Assembly (NCBI GenBank): GCA_024236215.1
Contig: JACKKX010000001.1
Coordinates: forward strand, 671,501-735,500
DNA from: Novosphingobium sp.
GTDB lineage: Bacteria > Pseudomonadota > Alphaproteobacteria > Sphingomonadales > Sphingomonadaceae
DNA length: 64,000 nt
Direction: 5' to 3'
A model generated the notes under the pieces. It was not told where the DNA came from, did not search any database, and saw only the letters and a list, made by a program, of their open reading frames with translations. Below are positions 1 to 8,758 of this stretch, one piece after another (position 1 is the first letter of the stretch; each line of letters opens with the position of its first letter). The translations under genes were made by a program, and so were the position numbers.

Positions 1-62
1 ATCAGTTGCCGTGTGCGTTCGCGGCGCTGGACCTGCCATTCGCGCATGTCAGTGCGGGCCAT
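1..62 (-). CDS. Conjugal transfer accessory protein, partial (N-terminus only)
   Basis: An ATG at 62 opens a leftward frame that runs off the window edge; it begins MARTDMREWQVQRRERT. It starts 7 nt after the stop of the upstream small tra gene, so the two are probably in one operon. Small basic proteins in this position are often annotated TraD or TraC in sphingomonad elements; that comparison is from memory. With only about 20 residues visible the family cannot be confirmed. Confidence 0.45.
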   Translation of the reverse strand, partial: MARTDMREWQVQRRERTRQL

Positions 63-69
63 TGCTGCC

Positions 70-375
70 TCAAGCCGATGTCGCGCCGCCGTCAAGCGGG
101 AGAGTGCCATCCGGCTGGCCTTGAGGTCCATCGCCACGCTTGCGCGCCTTGCTCTGAAAGAAGGCCGAGCCACGTTTGCGCCACGCCTCCTTCTTTTGGG
201 CATCGCTGGTTTCCGCGATGACGAGCATCGCACCGGCGAGCGTTTCCGCATCGGTCGCATCGGCCCCGGTGGCAATCACCAGTTCGCCGAGTTGCTGCAC
301 GCGGCGTTCTTTCAGTTGCTTCGCCTTGTCGGCGAGCGCCTTGAGTTCCGAATCAAAGTCACGGGGTTTGCGCAT
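70..375 (-). CDS. TraC/TraD-type conjugal transfer accessory protein
   Basis: A 101-residue, highly charged protein. The N-terminal half is rich in Lys/Glu and probably helical (MRKPRDFDSELKALADKAK), and the C-terminus is Gly/Ala-rich and probably disordered. It resembles the small TraC/TraD (DUF6437-like) proteins encoded next to and divergently from traA on Ti-type elements, where they act with the relaxase at oriT. The position supports this: the start faces traA across the 172-bp oriT region, and a second small tra frame follows 7 nt after the stop. A TraD rather than TraC name cannot be decided from the sequence. Confidence 0.65.
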   Translation of the reverse strand: MRKPRDFDSELKALADKAKQLKERRVQQLGELVIATGADATDAETLAGAMLVIAETSDAQKKEAWRKRGSAFFQSKARKRGDGPQGQPDGTLPLDGGATSA

Positions 376-490
376 CGAAGTTCTCCATTGAGAGGTGATG
401 CGCTAATGATAATATCGATGCTCTCCCAATGCTGTAGAGTCGTCGAGACAGTCTGATACCGGATAGTCCCGAGCAGGATTTTATCATGGG

Positions 491-518
491 AGGGCGCGCT
501 TATACGTCGTGCCGACGT
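491..518 (-). other. oriT: Putative oriT: nic-like site plus inverted repeat
   Basis: On the minus strand, positions 503-491 read ATAAGCGCGCCCT, one mismatch from the RSF1010/Ti-family nick-region core ATAAGTGCGCCCT as I recall it. Directly 5' of it on that strand is a perfect 6-bp inverted repeat with a 3-nt loop (ACGTCG-TGC-CGACGT, 504-518), the usual arrangement for recognition by MobA/MobL relaxases. It lies in the 172-bp space between the divergent small tra gene and traA, exactly where Ti plasmids carry oriT. The nicked strand and position are inferred. Confidence 0.7.
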
Positions 519-547
519 GGCGCTCATGGCGTAAATGGATTGCCGTC

Positions 548-3445
548 ATGGCGATCTTCCACCTCTCCGTCAAAGTTATCAGCCGGTCGAGCGGGCGCAG
601 CGCCGTGGCGGCAGCGGCCTATCGCGGGGGCGAGCGGCTGCACGACGAACGGCTCGACCGCGACCATGACTTCACCAACAAGGACGGCGTAGTCCATTCC
701 GAGGTGATGCTGCCGGAAGGCGCGCCGGAGGAATTTGCCGATCGCGAAAAGCTCTGGAATGCCGTCGAGGCCGCCGAGAAGCGCAAGGACGCGCAGCTTG
801 CCCGCGAGGTCGAATTCGCCATTCCGCGCGAGCTGACCAAGGAACAGGGCATCGAGCTGGCGCGGGAGTTTACCGAAGCCGAGTTCGTCGACAAGGGCAT
901 GATCGCCGACCTCAATGTCCATTGGGATATTGGCGCGGACGGCCAGCCCAAGCCCCACGCGCATGTCATGCTCACGATGCGGGAAATTGGGCGCCAAGTC
1001 GGCAAAGACGGGTTCGGTCCGAAGGTGCGCGAGTGGAACAAGGCTGAGCTGGTGGAGCAGTGGCGCGAGCGCTGGGCCGAACACGTCAACCAGTGCCTTG
1101 CCGAACTCGATATCGATGCGCGGATCGATCACCGCAGCCTGGAGGCGCAGGGCATTGCGCTGGAGCCGCAAGACAAGATCGGTCCCGCCGCTTCGCGAAT
1201 GGGCGTACGCGGACTTGAGGTTGAACGCATCGACGATCATCGCGCCGTCGCACAACGCAATGGTGAGCGGATTATCGCCAATCCCGCTGTCGCGCTCGAC
1301 GCGATCACGCACAGCCAGGCCACTTTCACGAACCGCGACCTTGCCATGTTCGTGCACCGGCACAGCTACGGGAAAGAGCAGTTCGATTTGGCGATGAGCG
1401 CGGTTCGCGGATCATCCGACCTTGTCGCACTGGGCAAAGACGGACGCGGCGAGGACCGGTTCACATCGCTCCAGATGATCGAGACCGAGCAGCGGCTTGG
1501 CCGCGCTTCGGATTTGCTGGCGGAGCGCGAGCAGCATCAGGTCGAAGATCATGGCCGGGAGGGAGCGCTGGCGCGCGCCGAGACACGCGGCATGATCCTG
1601 TCCGGCGAGCAGCGCGCAGCGTTCGAGCTTGTGACTGACAATCGCGGCCTCAGTGTTGTCGTCGGCTATGCCGGGACCGGCAAGAGCGCGATGCTGGGCG
1701 TGGCGCGCGAGGCATGGGAGAGCGCGGGCTATACCGTTCGAGGTGCGGCGCTGTCCGGGATTGCCGCAGAGGGGCTGGAGCACGGTTCGGGCATTGCATC
1801 GCGCACCATCGCCAGCCTTGAGCACCAGTGGGGCCAGGGCCGCGAATTGCTCACCTCGCGCGACGTGCTGGTGATCGATGAAGCAGGCATGGTCGGCACG
1901 CGCCAGATGGAGCGCGTGCTCTCCCATGCCGCCTATGCAGGCGCGAAAGTTGTCCTGGTCGGCGATCCGCAACAGCTCCAGGCCATCGAAGCCGGAGCCG
2001 CCTTCCGCGCGATCCATGAACGGCACGGCGGCGTCGAAATCAGCGAGGTGCGCCGCCAGCACAAAGGCTGGCAGCAGGACGCAACGCGGCACCTTGCGAC
2101 AGGGCGCACCGGACTTGCCATTCAGGCCTATGACGAACGCGGCATGGTGCATGTTGCCGAGACGCGGGAGGCAGCGCGTGGCGAGCTGATCGAGCGTTGG
2201 AATCGCGACCGGCAGGCCAACCCTGACGATACGCGCATCATCCTCACCCACACCAATGACGAGGTGCGCGAGCTCAATGACGCGGCCCGCGAAAAGCTGC
2301 GCTCCAGTGGCGATCTGGGCATCGATGTGAGCATCCGCGCCGAACGGGGCGGGCGTCAGTTCGCCAGCGGCGACCGCATCATGTTCCTGCGCAACGAGCG
2401 GGGCATGGGCGTCAAGAACGGCACACTTGGCACTGTAGAACAGGTAACGCCACAGCGCATGGCCGTGCGCACCGACGATGGTCGCAATGTCGCCTTCGAC
2501 ACCAAGGATTATGCGCACATCGATCACGGCTACGCCGCCACGATCCATAAGGCGCAGGGAATGACTGTGGACCGCGCCCACGTGCTGACGACGCCGGGCA
2601 TGGACAGCCACGGTGCCTATGTCGCGATGTCCCGCCACCGTGACGGCGTGGCCCTGCACTATGGGCGCGACGACTTCGCCGATCAGTCGAAACTTGTCCG
2701 CACACTGAGCCGCGAGCGCGGCAAGGATATGGCGAGCGACTACAAGCCCGAGCAGCAGTTTGCCGAGCGGCGCGGCATCACCTTCCGCGAACGGATCGTG
2801 GAGATCGCCCGGCAATTGCCGGAACGGGCGAAGTCGATCTTCGCTGGTTTCCGGCCGCAGGCCAATCGGCTCGAAGTGCTGCCGACCGATCAGGCTGGCC
2901 TGTCGGACCAGCGCCGGGCGGTCGAACGCTACGCTCGCGCCGCCGCCGACATCGGGCAGATGCGTGAACAGGGATTGCCGGTCCTGCCCCACCAGCGCGA
3001 CGCGCTGAAGAAGGCCGGGAAGGCACTCGACGCGATCCGGCCCCATGGCGCAGCCGACCTCGCCAGCGCCTTGCAGCGCCAGCCCTCGCTGGCCCGCGAG
3101 GCCGCCGATGGTCGCAGCCAGGGCGCGATCCGCGCCATGCAGCTCGAAGCCGAAATCCGCGTTGATCCCGCGCAGCGTGCAGACCGCTTTGTCAGCGACT
3201 GGCAGCGGATGGGGCAAGCACGACAGGCCATGCAGCGCGATGGCGACACCAAGGGCGCTCAGAGGCTTACGGGCCGCATGGCGGACATGGCCAAGGGCCT
3301 GGAGCGCGACGCGCAGGTTGAGTCCCTGCTGCGGGGTCGCACCCGCGAGCTTGGCATCAAGACAGAACTCGGTCGCGATCTGGCCCGCGACCTTGCCGCC
3401 TCCATCTCGATGGAGCGGAGCCGGTCAATCGGCATGGGCCTGTAG
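548..3445 (+). CDS. traA: Ti-type conjugative relaxase/helicase TraA
   Basis: A 965-residue bifunctional relaxase: it nicks oriT, stays bound to the transferred strand and unwinds it. The N-terminal MobA/MobL domain (about 1-220) starts MAIFHLSVKVISR and carries the metal-binding HAHVMLTMR motif near residue 136. A superfamily 1 TraI-like helicase follows, with Walker A GYAGTGKSA near 373 and Walker B VLVIDEAG near 440. The C-terminal 200 residues are charged and probably coiled. The ATG at 548 is preferred over the in-frame ATG at 509 because family members begin MAI(F/Y)HLS. It is somewhat shorter than Agrobacterium TraA (about 1100 residues), and no frameshift is seen. DUF6118 follows after 10 nt. 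Confidence 0.93.
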   Translation: MAIFHLSVKVISRSSGRSAVAAAAYRGGERLHDERLDRDHDFTNKDGVVHSEVMLPEGAPEEFADREKLWNAVEAAEKRKDAQLAREVEFAIPRELTKEQGIELAREFTEAEFVDKGMIADLNVHWDIGADGQPKPHAHVMLTMREIGRQVGKDGFGPKVREWNKAELVEQWRERWAEHVNQCLAELDIDARIDHRSLEAQGIALEPQDKIGPAASRMGVRGLEVERIDDHRAVAQRNGERIIANPAVALDAITHSQATFTNRDLAMFVHRHSYGKEQFDLAMSAVRGSSDLVALGKDGRGEDRFTSLQMIETEQRLGRASDLLAEREQHQVEDHGREGALARAETRGMILSGEQRAAFELVTDNRGLSVVVGYAGTGKSAMLGVAREAWESAGYTVRGAALSGIAAEGLEHGSGIASRTIASLEHQWGQGRELLTSRDVLVIDEAGMVGTRQMERVLSHAAYAGAKVVLVGDPQQLQAIEAGAAFRAIHERHGGVEISEVRRQHKGWQQDATRHLATGRTGLAIQAYDERGMVHVAETREAARGELIERWNRDRQANPDDTRIILTHTNDEVRELNDAAREKLRSSGDLGIDVSIRAERGGRQFASGDRIMFLRNERGMGVKNGTLGTVEQVTPQRMAVRTDDGRNVAFDTKDYAHIDHGYAATIHKAQGMTVDRAHVLTTPGMDSHGAYVAMSRHRDGVALHYGRDDFADQSKLVRTLSRERGKDMASDYKPEQQFAERRGITFRERIVEIARQLPERAKSIFAGFRPQANRLEVLPTDQAGLSDQRRAVERYARAAADIGQMREQGLPVLPHQRDALKKAGKALDAIRPHGAADLASALQRQPSLAREAADGRSQGAIRAMQLEAEIRVDPAQRADRFVSDWQRMGQARQAMQRDGDTKGAQRLTGRMADMAKGLERDAQVESLLRGRTRELGIKTELGRDLARDLAASISMERSRSIGMGL

Positions 3446-3455
3446 GAGAAACACA

Positions 3456-4226
3456 ATGGATACCGATACGGATGAGGTGGAACTGCCACTGGACCTTGAG
3501 TCGGAACCCGATCCCGACCCGCCAGCCCAAGAGGTCGGAGGCGATCCTGCCGCCGAGGCGTTCGCCCGCCTTCAAGGGGAGCTGGCGCTGATGCGTCGGG
3601 CGGTCGAGCACCTCTCAGCCGAGCGCGCCGACATTGTCATTCCCGACTATGGCCCGACCCTCACCGACATGACCAAGCGGATGGGCGCGATCAGCGAGAG
3701 TCTGAAGGGCATGGCTGGTCATCCCGCGATGCAGATGACCCCTGACAGCATCGGCAATCGGATTGCCGCCGCAGCCGAGGCAGCGCGGCGCAGCGATCAG
3801 GACAGGATCACTCAGGCCCGGAGCGACTTGAGCCACGCCGCTCAGGAGATGCGCAGCGTCACGGCCCATGCGCGCACCGCCGCCGAGCAGCGGCAGCGGC
3901 TCTACCAGGTGGCAGGCGGAGCATTGCTGGCCGGTATCCTGCTATGGTCCTTCCTTCCCGGCACCATTGCCCGTGCCATGCCCGAAAGCTGGCACTGGCC
4001 AGAGCGTATGGCGGCGCGGATCGTGGGCGCACCCTCGCGCTGGGATGCAGGCGCGCGGCTGATGCAGAGCGACAGCACCGAGGCATGGAATGCACTGGTG
4101 CAGGCCGCTGACATCCAGCGCGACAACCGTGACGTCATTGACGCTTGCCGGAAGACCGCTGCAACCTCGCAGCAGCCAGTGCGATGCACCGTCAAGATTC
4201 GGGCAGAACTCCGACGGCAAGAGTGA
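3456..4226 (+). CDS. DUF6118-like membrane protein, traA operon
   Basis: A 256-residue protein starting at an ATG 11 nt after the traA stop, with GGAGAA just upstream. The N-terminus is acidic and Pro-rich, followed by a helical region (about 30-150) rich in Ala, Arg and Gln. A single hydrophobic segment (VAGGALLAGILLWSFLPG, near 152-169) predicts one membrane span, and the C-terminal domain contains paired cysteines. Proteins of this build are commonly encoded directly after traA in sphingomonad elements (DUF6118, from memory). The function is unknown; a role in anchoring or assisting the relaxosome is only suggested by linkage. Confidence 0.7.
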   Translation: MDTDTDEVELPLDLESEPDPDPPAQEVGGDPAAEAFARLQGELALMRRAVEHLSAERADIVIPDYGPTLTDMTKRMGAISESLKGMAGHPAMQMTPDSIGNRIAAAAEAARRSDQDRITQARSDLSHAAQEMRSVTAHARTAAEQRQRLYQVAGGALLAGILLWSFLPGTIARAMPESWHWPERMAARIVGAPSRWDAGARLMQSDSTEAWNALVQAADIQRDNRDVIDACRKTAATSQQPVRCTVKIRAELRRQE

Positions 4227-4446
4227 CGAGCGCCATCTGCATCCGCTCGAATAACTGTTCCGCAGGCATATCCCCCTTATAGAACGCATCAAGCCGGGCA
4301 ACGATTGGCACCGCTCGTACTGGACGAAACGCCGTTCGGGGTTATCCACAGCGAGTCGCATTTTTGGTAGAAGCGTTGGTAGATCGAAAATCGAAGTCTG
4401 CAATTATGACGTAATATCAATTATTAAAGCGTGTATCTTCATTCCT
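4227..4446. other. Gene-free, AT-richer element/chromosome junction region
   Basis: No convincing gene is seen between the DUF6118 stop and the point where the sulfotransferase frame resumes. The right half is visibly AT-richer than either neighbour. It includes one exact DnaA-box-like 9-mer TTATCCACA (4342-4350) and a short direct repeat TTGGTAG a few bases apart near 4370. A leftward open stretch ending near 4215 has no start and an in-frame stop near 4345. The junction is placed near 4446 because the leftward protein loses family similarity there. Confidence 0.5.
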
Positions 4447-5822
4447 GTATCCTCGACCATGTTTTCGTAGAACACCCGGTGCGCCCGGCCCGGCTGGACC
4501 CGGTCGATGTGGGCCATCAGCCGCACATAGTCGCGGTAATACCGCCCCATGTCCTCAAGAGCGAAGCTGAAAGCCTGGCCGCGCGCGAAGTGCTGCTTGA
4601 AGTTGGAAAAGCAGCACCCCAGCGGGTGACGGCGCGGATCGACGATCCTTGCATTCGGCAGCGCCGCCAGGATCAGCACGATGTGGACCCAGTTGTTGGG
4701 CAGCTTGTCGATGAAGAACGGACGCTCGGTTTTGCGCTGGATGCGGGTGCGGCGCATGTAATCCTCGCCGGCGTCGCGCAGCTGGTTGGCGCTCATCCCG
4801 GCCAGCGAAAGCGGATAGCGCGGCTCGCGCCGGGCCACGGCGGGCATGTCGGGCAGTTCGCTGGTTCCTTCGATCAGGCTGTGGCTGGAAAGGATCTGTT
4901 CGACCAGCGTCGATCCCGCGCGCGGCATGCCCAGCACGAAGATCGGATCGGGCGCATCGCAGCCCTGCCCCGCATGCGATGCGAAGAACTCCGGCGTCGC
5001 CACTTCGATCAGGCGATCGACCATGCGGGTGGTCTCATCCGGGTCGTAATCGAGCCGGGTGCGGCGCAGCGCGTTCGCCCGGACGTAATGCGCAAACGAC
5101 AGGTCTGCCTCGCCGCGATCCTCCAGCGCCTTGCCCAAGGCGAAATCGAGGTGAAAGCGGTCTTCCTCGGCAATGTCGCCGCTCGCCAGCGCGGTTTGCA
5201 TCGCTGCGATATCCTCATCGGAAAACCGCACGGTCTTGAGATTTGCGAGGCTCCACCATGCCTCGCCCAGAGTTGGCATCAGGGCAATCGCCCGGCGGTA
5301 GGCCGCGATCCCTTCCGAACTGCGGCCTACGGTCTTGAGCATGTGGCCATAGCTCATCCAGATCCGCGGTTGATTGGGCGCACTTTCGAGCACCTGCGCA
5401 TAGAGCCTGAGCGCTTCGTCGAACTCGCCGATTCGGCCCAGCGTTGCGGCGTGAAGGTTGGCATGGCCAGGATTGTCCGGCTCTTCCGCGATCACCCGAT
5501 CAAGCTCTTCGATCGCTTCCTCGGGACGGTTGAGCCGGTAGAGCACCAGCGCCAGATTGGCGCGCGCGGCGGTGAAGGCCGGTGAAAGCTCAAGCGCGCG
5601 GCGCAAGAGGTTTTCGGCATCGCGGTAGCGCCCGATCCGACCGGCCAGCTCGGCAAACATGCGGATCGCCGCAACGTCGAGCGGGTCCTCCTTGAGGTGC
5701 TGGCGCAGCAGCGGCTCGGCATACGGCAGATCGTTGGCATTCATCGCCATCGCCGCCGCGACCAGGCGGGGATGATAGCGACCGGCGCGGGCGAGCCAGG
5801 ACTGGGTGGTAAGCGTAGCCAT
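4404..5822 (-). pseudogene. TPR-repeat sulfotransferase, 3' end truncated at element junction
   Basis: The N-terminal half contains several tetratricopeptide repeats (about residues 20-220, e.g. YRDAENLLRRALELSP). The C-terminal half is a PAPS-dependent sulfotransferase domain with the 5'-phosphosulfate-binding loop LGMPRAGSTLVEQIL near residue 300. The family normally continues well beyond the VFYENMVEDT segment, with 3'-phosphate binding and C-terminal helices. Here the frame then reads an unrelated, AT-rich 13-residue tail (GMKIHALIIDITS) to a stop at 4404. The cut coincides with the inner edge of the tra-bearing element. I chose the ATG at 5822 because GGGGG lies just upstream. The product is probably inactive. 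Confidence 0.8.
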
Positions 5823-5898
5823 GCAGCCCCCAAGAAACATGGTGACGCGCCGCAATCAAGCGGTAGGTTGCAGCAAAGCGACAGCGGGGGGATCGCGC

Positions 5899-7206
5899 AT
5901 GGTGTACCAAACGAAGCACGGCCTTGGATTTTGGGCTCTGCTGGCTCTGGTGGTCGGCAACATGGTGGGTTCGGGGATCTACCTGCTGCCCGCCACCCTT
6001 GCCCCGCTGGGCTACAACCAGCTGATCGGCTGGCTGGTCTCGATCGTCGGCGCGCTGTCGCTGGCGCTGGTCTTTGCACGGCTTGGCGCGAAAGTGCCGG
6101 AAGCGGGCGGACCCTATGCCTATGCCCGCACGGCCTTTGGTCCGCTCGCCGGGTTTGCCACCGCCTGGTCCTACTGGGTGATGAGCTGGGCGGGGAACGC
6201 GGCGGTTGCCGTGGCTTCGGTCAGCGCGCTCAGTCTGGTGGTGCCGCAAATCGGGGCCACGCAGGGATTGCCTGCCCTGCTGGCGGTTACGCTGGTGTGG
6301 ATCGTCACTCTGGTGAACATCCGCGGCGTCGAGGCCGCCGGGCGACTTCAGGAAGCAACGGTGGTGATCAAGCTCTTGCCGCTGGCCGTGCTGATCGGGC
6401 TGGCTTTGTGGATGTGGGTCAGCGGCGCACCGCGCGCTCCCGATCCGGGGGTAGCGATCTCAACCCCGGCGGTGTCAGCTGCGGTCGGGCTGACCTTCTG
6501 GGGTTTCCTGGGGCTTGAAGCGGGAACGGTCCCCGCCGACAAGGTTGACCGGCCCGAACGCAACGTGCCGCGCGCCACGATGTGGGGCGTGGTGCTGACG
6601 GGCCTGATCTATTTCGGCATCTCTGCCGCCTTTGCGCTTTTCATGCCGATCGGTCAGGCCAATGCCTCGCCCGCACCGGTGGCCGATTTTCTCGGCCAGA
6701 GCCTGGGCGGCAATGTCGCGGGGGTGGTCGCGCTGGTGGCGGCGATCAGCGCTTTCGGCACGCTCAATGGCTGGGTGCTGGTGCAGGCCGAAATGCCATG
6801 GGCGATGGCGCGCGGCGGGGTATTTCCACGCTGGTTCGCAAAAGAGGGCCGCCACGGCACGCCGGTTCGCTCGCATCTGGTTTCCAGCGGGCTGCTTTCG
6901 GTTGTCACCCTGCTCAACTACCAGAAGGGCATGGCCGACCTGTTCACCTTCGTTGCCTCGGTCAGCCTCGCCGCAGGGCTGCTCACCTATCTGATGAGCG
7001 CGCTTTCGGCCTGGCGGCTGCTGGCCGGAGATCAGCCGGTGGCCGTCGCCGCACTGATCGCGGCGGGCTTTACCCTCTGGGCCGAATGGGGCCTGGGGGG
7101 CGAGGCGATGCTCTATGGCGCGGTGCTGATCCTGGCGGGGCTGCCGGTCTACCTTTCGGTCAGGAGCGCAGGATCTTCCGGATCAGCGGTCGATCGCCCA
7201 GGATGA
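5899..7206 (+). CDS. APC-family amino acid permease
   Basis: A 435-residue polytopic membrane protein with about 12 hydrophobic segments. It begins with the APC-superfamily signature in helix 1 (GNMVGSGIYLLPATLAPLG), a substrate-binding break of the AdiC/PotE type. Arginine/agmatine and related antiporters share the PEAGGPYAYA motif seen near residue 70. The substrate is therefore probably an amino acid or polyamine, but is not determined. The ATG at 5899 is preceded by a G-rich ribosome-binding site (GGGGGG, 5885-5890). The gene is divergent from the sulfotransferase, and its last 47 bp overlap the end of the convergent desaturase-like gene. Confidence 0.85.
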   Translation: MVYQTKHGLGFWALLALVVGNMVGSGIYLLPATLAPLGYNQLIGWLVSIVGALSLALVFARLGAKVPEAGGPYAYARTAFGPLAGFATAWSYWVMSWAGNAAVAVASVSALSLVVPQIGATQGLPALLAVTLVWIVTLVNIRGVEAAGRLQEATVVIKLLPLAVLIGLALWMWVSGAPRAPDPGVAISTPAVSAAVGLTFWGFLGLEAGTVPADKVDRPERNVPRATMWGVVLTGLIYFGISAAFALFMPIGQANASPAPVADFLGQSLGGNVAGVVALVAAISAFGTLNGWVLVQAEMPWAMARGGVFPRWFAKEGRHGTPVRSHLVSSGLLSVVTLLNYQKGMADLFTFVASVSLAAGLLTYLMSALSAWRLLAGDQPVAVAALIAAGFTLWAEWGLGGEAMLYGAVLILAGLPVYLSVRSAGSSGSAVDRPG

Positions 7207-8758
7207 CATGGGCCGCGTTGTGCCCCGGCGCGCCGGTAACCCCGCCGCCGGGATGGGTGCCCGAACCGCACATGTAGAGCCCCTTGATCGGCGAACGGTA
7301 ATCGCCATGCCCCAGCACGGGCCGCGCCGCCCACAGCTGGTCGATCCCCATCGTCCCGTGGAAGATGTCTCCTCCGATCAGGCCGAACTTGTGCTCAAGA
7401 TCGAGCGGCGAATGGATCTGCCGGGCGATCACCGCGTTCTTGAAGTTGGGAGCGTGGTCGGTGACCGTGTCGATGATGAGATCGGCCACTTCCTCGCGGT
7501 GCTGGTCCCAGTCGAGGGTCGGATCGAACTGCTGGCAGAACAGGCTGGCGACATGGCAGCCGCCGGGAGCAAGGCTGTCATCGACGGTCGAGGGAATCTT
7601 GATCTCGACGATCGGCTTTTTCGACCAGCCGTGCTGCTGGGCATCGATGAAGGCCTGGTCCATGTAATCCATGCCCGGCGCGATGATGATCCCGGCGGTG
7701 TGGTGCTCGGCCTGTGCCTTGCCGGGCAGCACGGTGAAATCCGGCAGTTCCGAAAGCGCCACGTTCATCCGGAAGGTGCCCGAGCCGGTCTTGTAGCTCT
7801 TCATCCGGCGGTTGAAATCGGCGTCGAGATCGGTGGAATCGACCATCTGCCGGTAAAGCAGCGCCGGACCGACATTGGCCGCGACGATCGGAGCGGCCAA
7901 TTCCTCGCCACTCTCCAACTTCACCCCCCTCGCCTTGCCTCCATCGACCAGCACCCTGGAAACCGGGCTTTCCAGGCTGATTTCGACCCCGGCGTCCTCG
8001 CAGGCGCGGGCCATCGCCTGGGTGATCGCGCCCATGCCGCCAACCGAATGGCCCCAGGCGCCCAGCTTGCCGTTGACCTCGCCGAACACGTGATGAAGCA
8101 GGACGTAGGCCGAACCGGGCGTGGAGACCCCGGCATAGTTGCCGACCACCGCGTCGAAGGCGAATGCACTCTTGACGTGATCGTCCTCAAACCAGCCGTC
8201 GAGGAAATCGCGGGCCGATTTGGTGAAGATATCGAGCAGATCGCGCTGGGTGGAAAGGTCCATCTGCGCCATCGGCCAGCCCTGCCGCGCTGCCGCGACC
8301 AGCGCCGAAAGCCCCCCGCCGACATTGGGCGGAACCTGCAAGGCCAGATCGCGCAGCACCTGCGCAACCTTTTCCAGCGCGGCATCGTAAAGCGGGTAGG
8401 CTTCGGCATCCTTCTTGGAGAAGCGCGCGAATTCGGCCTCGGTGCGGCCCGGCGCGCCGCCCAGCTTGAGGTAGGTATCGGCAAAGGGAAAGAAGTTGCT
8501 GATCGTGCGCTCGATCACGCGGTAACCATAGTCGGCAAGCCGCATGTCGGCGATCACTTTGGGGCGCAGCAGGCTGACGGTATAGCTGGCGGTGGAATTG
8601 CGGAAGCCGGGATGGAACTCCTCGGTCACCGCTGCCCCGCCGACCACGTGGCGGCGTTCCAGAACGCGCACCCGCATCCCGGCCTTGGCAAGGTAAAACG
8701 CGCATACGAGGCCGTTGTGCCCGCCGCCGATAATCAGCGCATCATAGGTCTTGGTCAT
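7160..8758 (-). CDS. FAD-dependent oxidoreductase, phytoene-desaturase-like
   Basis: A 532-residue flavoprotein. The N-terminal dinucleotide-binding fold is clear (DALIIGGGHNGLVCAFYLAKAG, a GxGxxG-type motif, followed by ERR and GG near 30-40). The C-terminal FAD-binding element of CrtI/phytoene-desaturase-like amine oxidases is also visible (LYMCGSGTHPGGGVTGAPGH). Such proteins desaturate, isomerise or saturate isoprenoids and other lipids, so the substrate cannot be named. The start codon overlaps the stop of the upstream Rieske gene by 4 nt (ATGA), with GGAG 7 nt before it; this indicates translational coupling and suggests both act in one pathway. Confidence 0.85.
   Translation of the reverse strand: MTKTYDALIIGGGHNGLVCAFYLAKAGMRVRVLERRHVVGGAAVTEEFHPGFRNSTASYTVSLLRPKVIADMRLADYGYRVIERTISNFFPFADTYLKLGGAPGRTEAEFARFSKKDAEAYPLYDAALEKVAQVLRDLALQVPPNVGGGLSALVAAARQGWPMAQMDLSTQRDLLDIFTKSARDFLDGWFEDDHVKSAFAFDAVVGNYAGVSTPGSAYVLLHHVFGEVNGKLGAWGHSVGGMGAITQAMARACEDAGVEISLESPVSRVLVDGGKARGVKLESGEELAAPIVAANVGPALLYRQMVDSTDLDADFNRRMKSYKTGSGTFRMNVALSELPDFTVLPGKAQAEHHTAGIIIAPGMDYMDQAFIDAQQHGWSKKPIVEIKIPSTVDDSLAPGGCHVASLFCQQFDPTLDWDQHREEVADLIIDTVTDHAPNFKNAVIARQIHSPLDLEHKFGLIGGDIFHGTMGIDQLWAARPVLGHGDYRSPIKGLYMCGSGTHPGGGVTGAPGHNAAHVILGDRPLIRKILRS

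Larger units (their letters stand above)
1..4446. mobile_element. End of a Ti-type conjugative/mobilisable element (left part outside window)
   Basis: The first 4.4 kb holds a conjugative DNA-processing block: two small leftward tra genes, an oriT-like site and rightward traA plus DUF6118. This divergent layout around oriT is that of the tra regions of Agrobacterium Ti plasmids and related sphingomonad elements. The right end is inferred from the abrupt loss of the sulfotransferase reading frame near 4446, where the sequence also becomes AT-rich. No integrase, replication gene or terminal repeat is visible, so the sequence alone does not show whether this is an integrative element, a plasmid insertion or an assembly join. 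Confidence 0.6.

Noticed and set aside
1412-3217. Long antisense open frame (601 codons) across traA
   Set aside because: It is the GC-driven shadow of traA; no recognisable domain, no ribosome-binding site, and the sense frame has clear relaxase/helicase motifs.
4215-4345. Possible leftward gene fragment ending VTLAVGVLPES, partly inside the DUF6118 3' end
   Set aside because: An in-frame stop lies about 50 codons upstream and there is no good start except an internal ATG giving 25 residues; too little for a gene call, though it might be a remnant.
7160-7206. 47-bp convergent overlap of permease and flavoprotein genes as a special antisense control
   Set aside because: Short 3' overlaps are common in compact genomes, and the permease C-terminus here may simply have drifted into the neighbour's frame.
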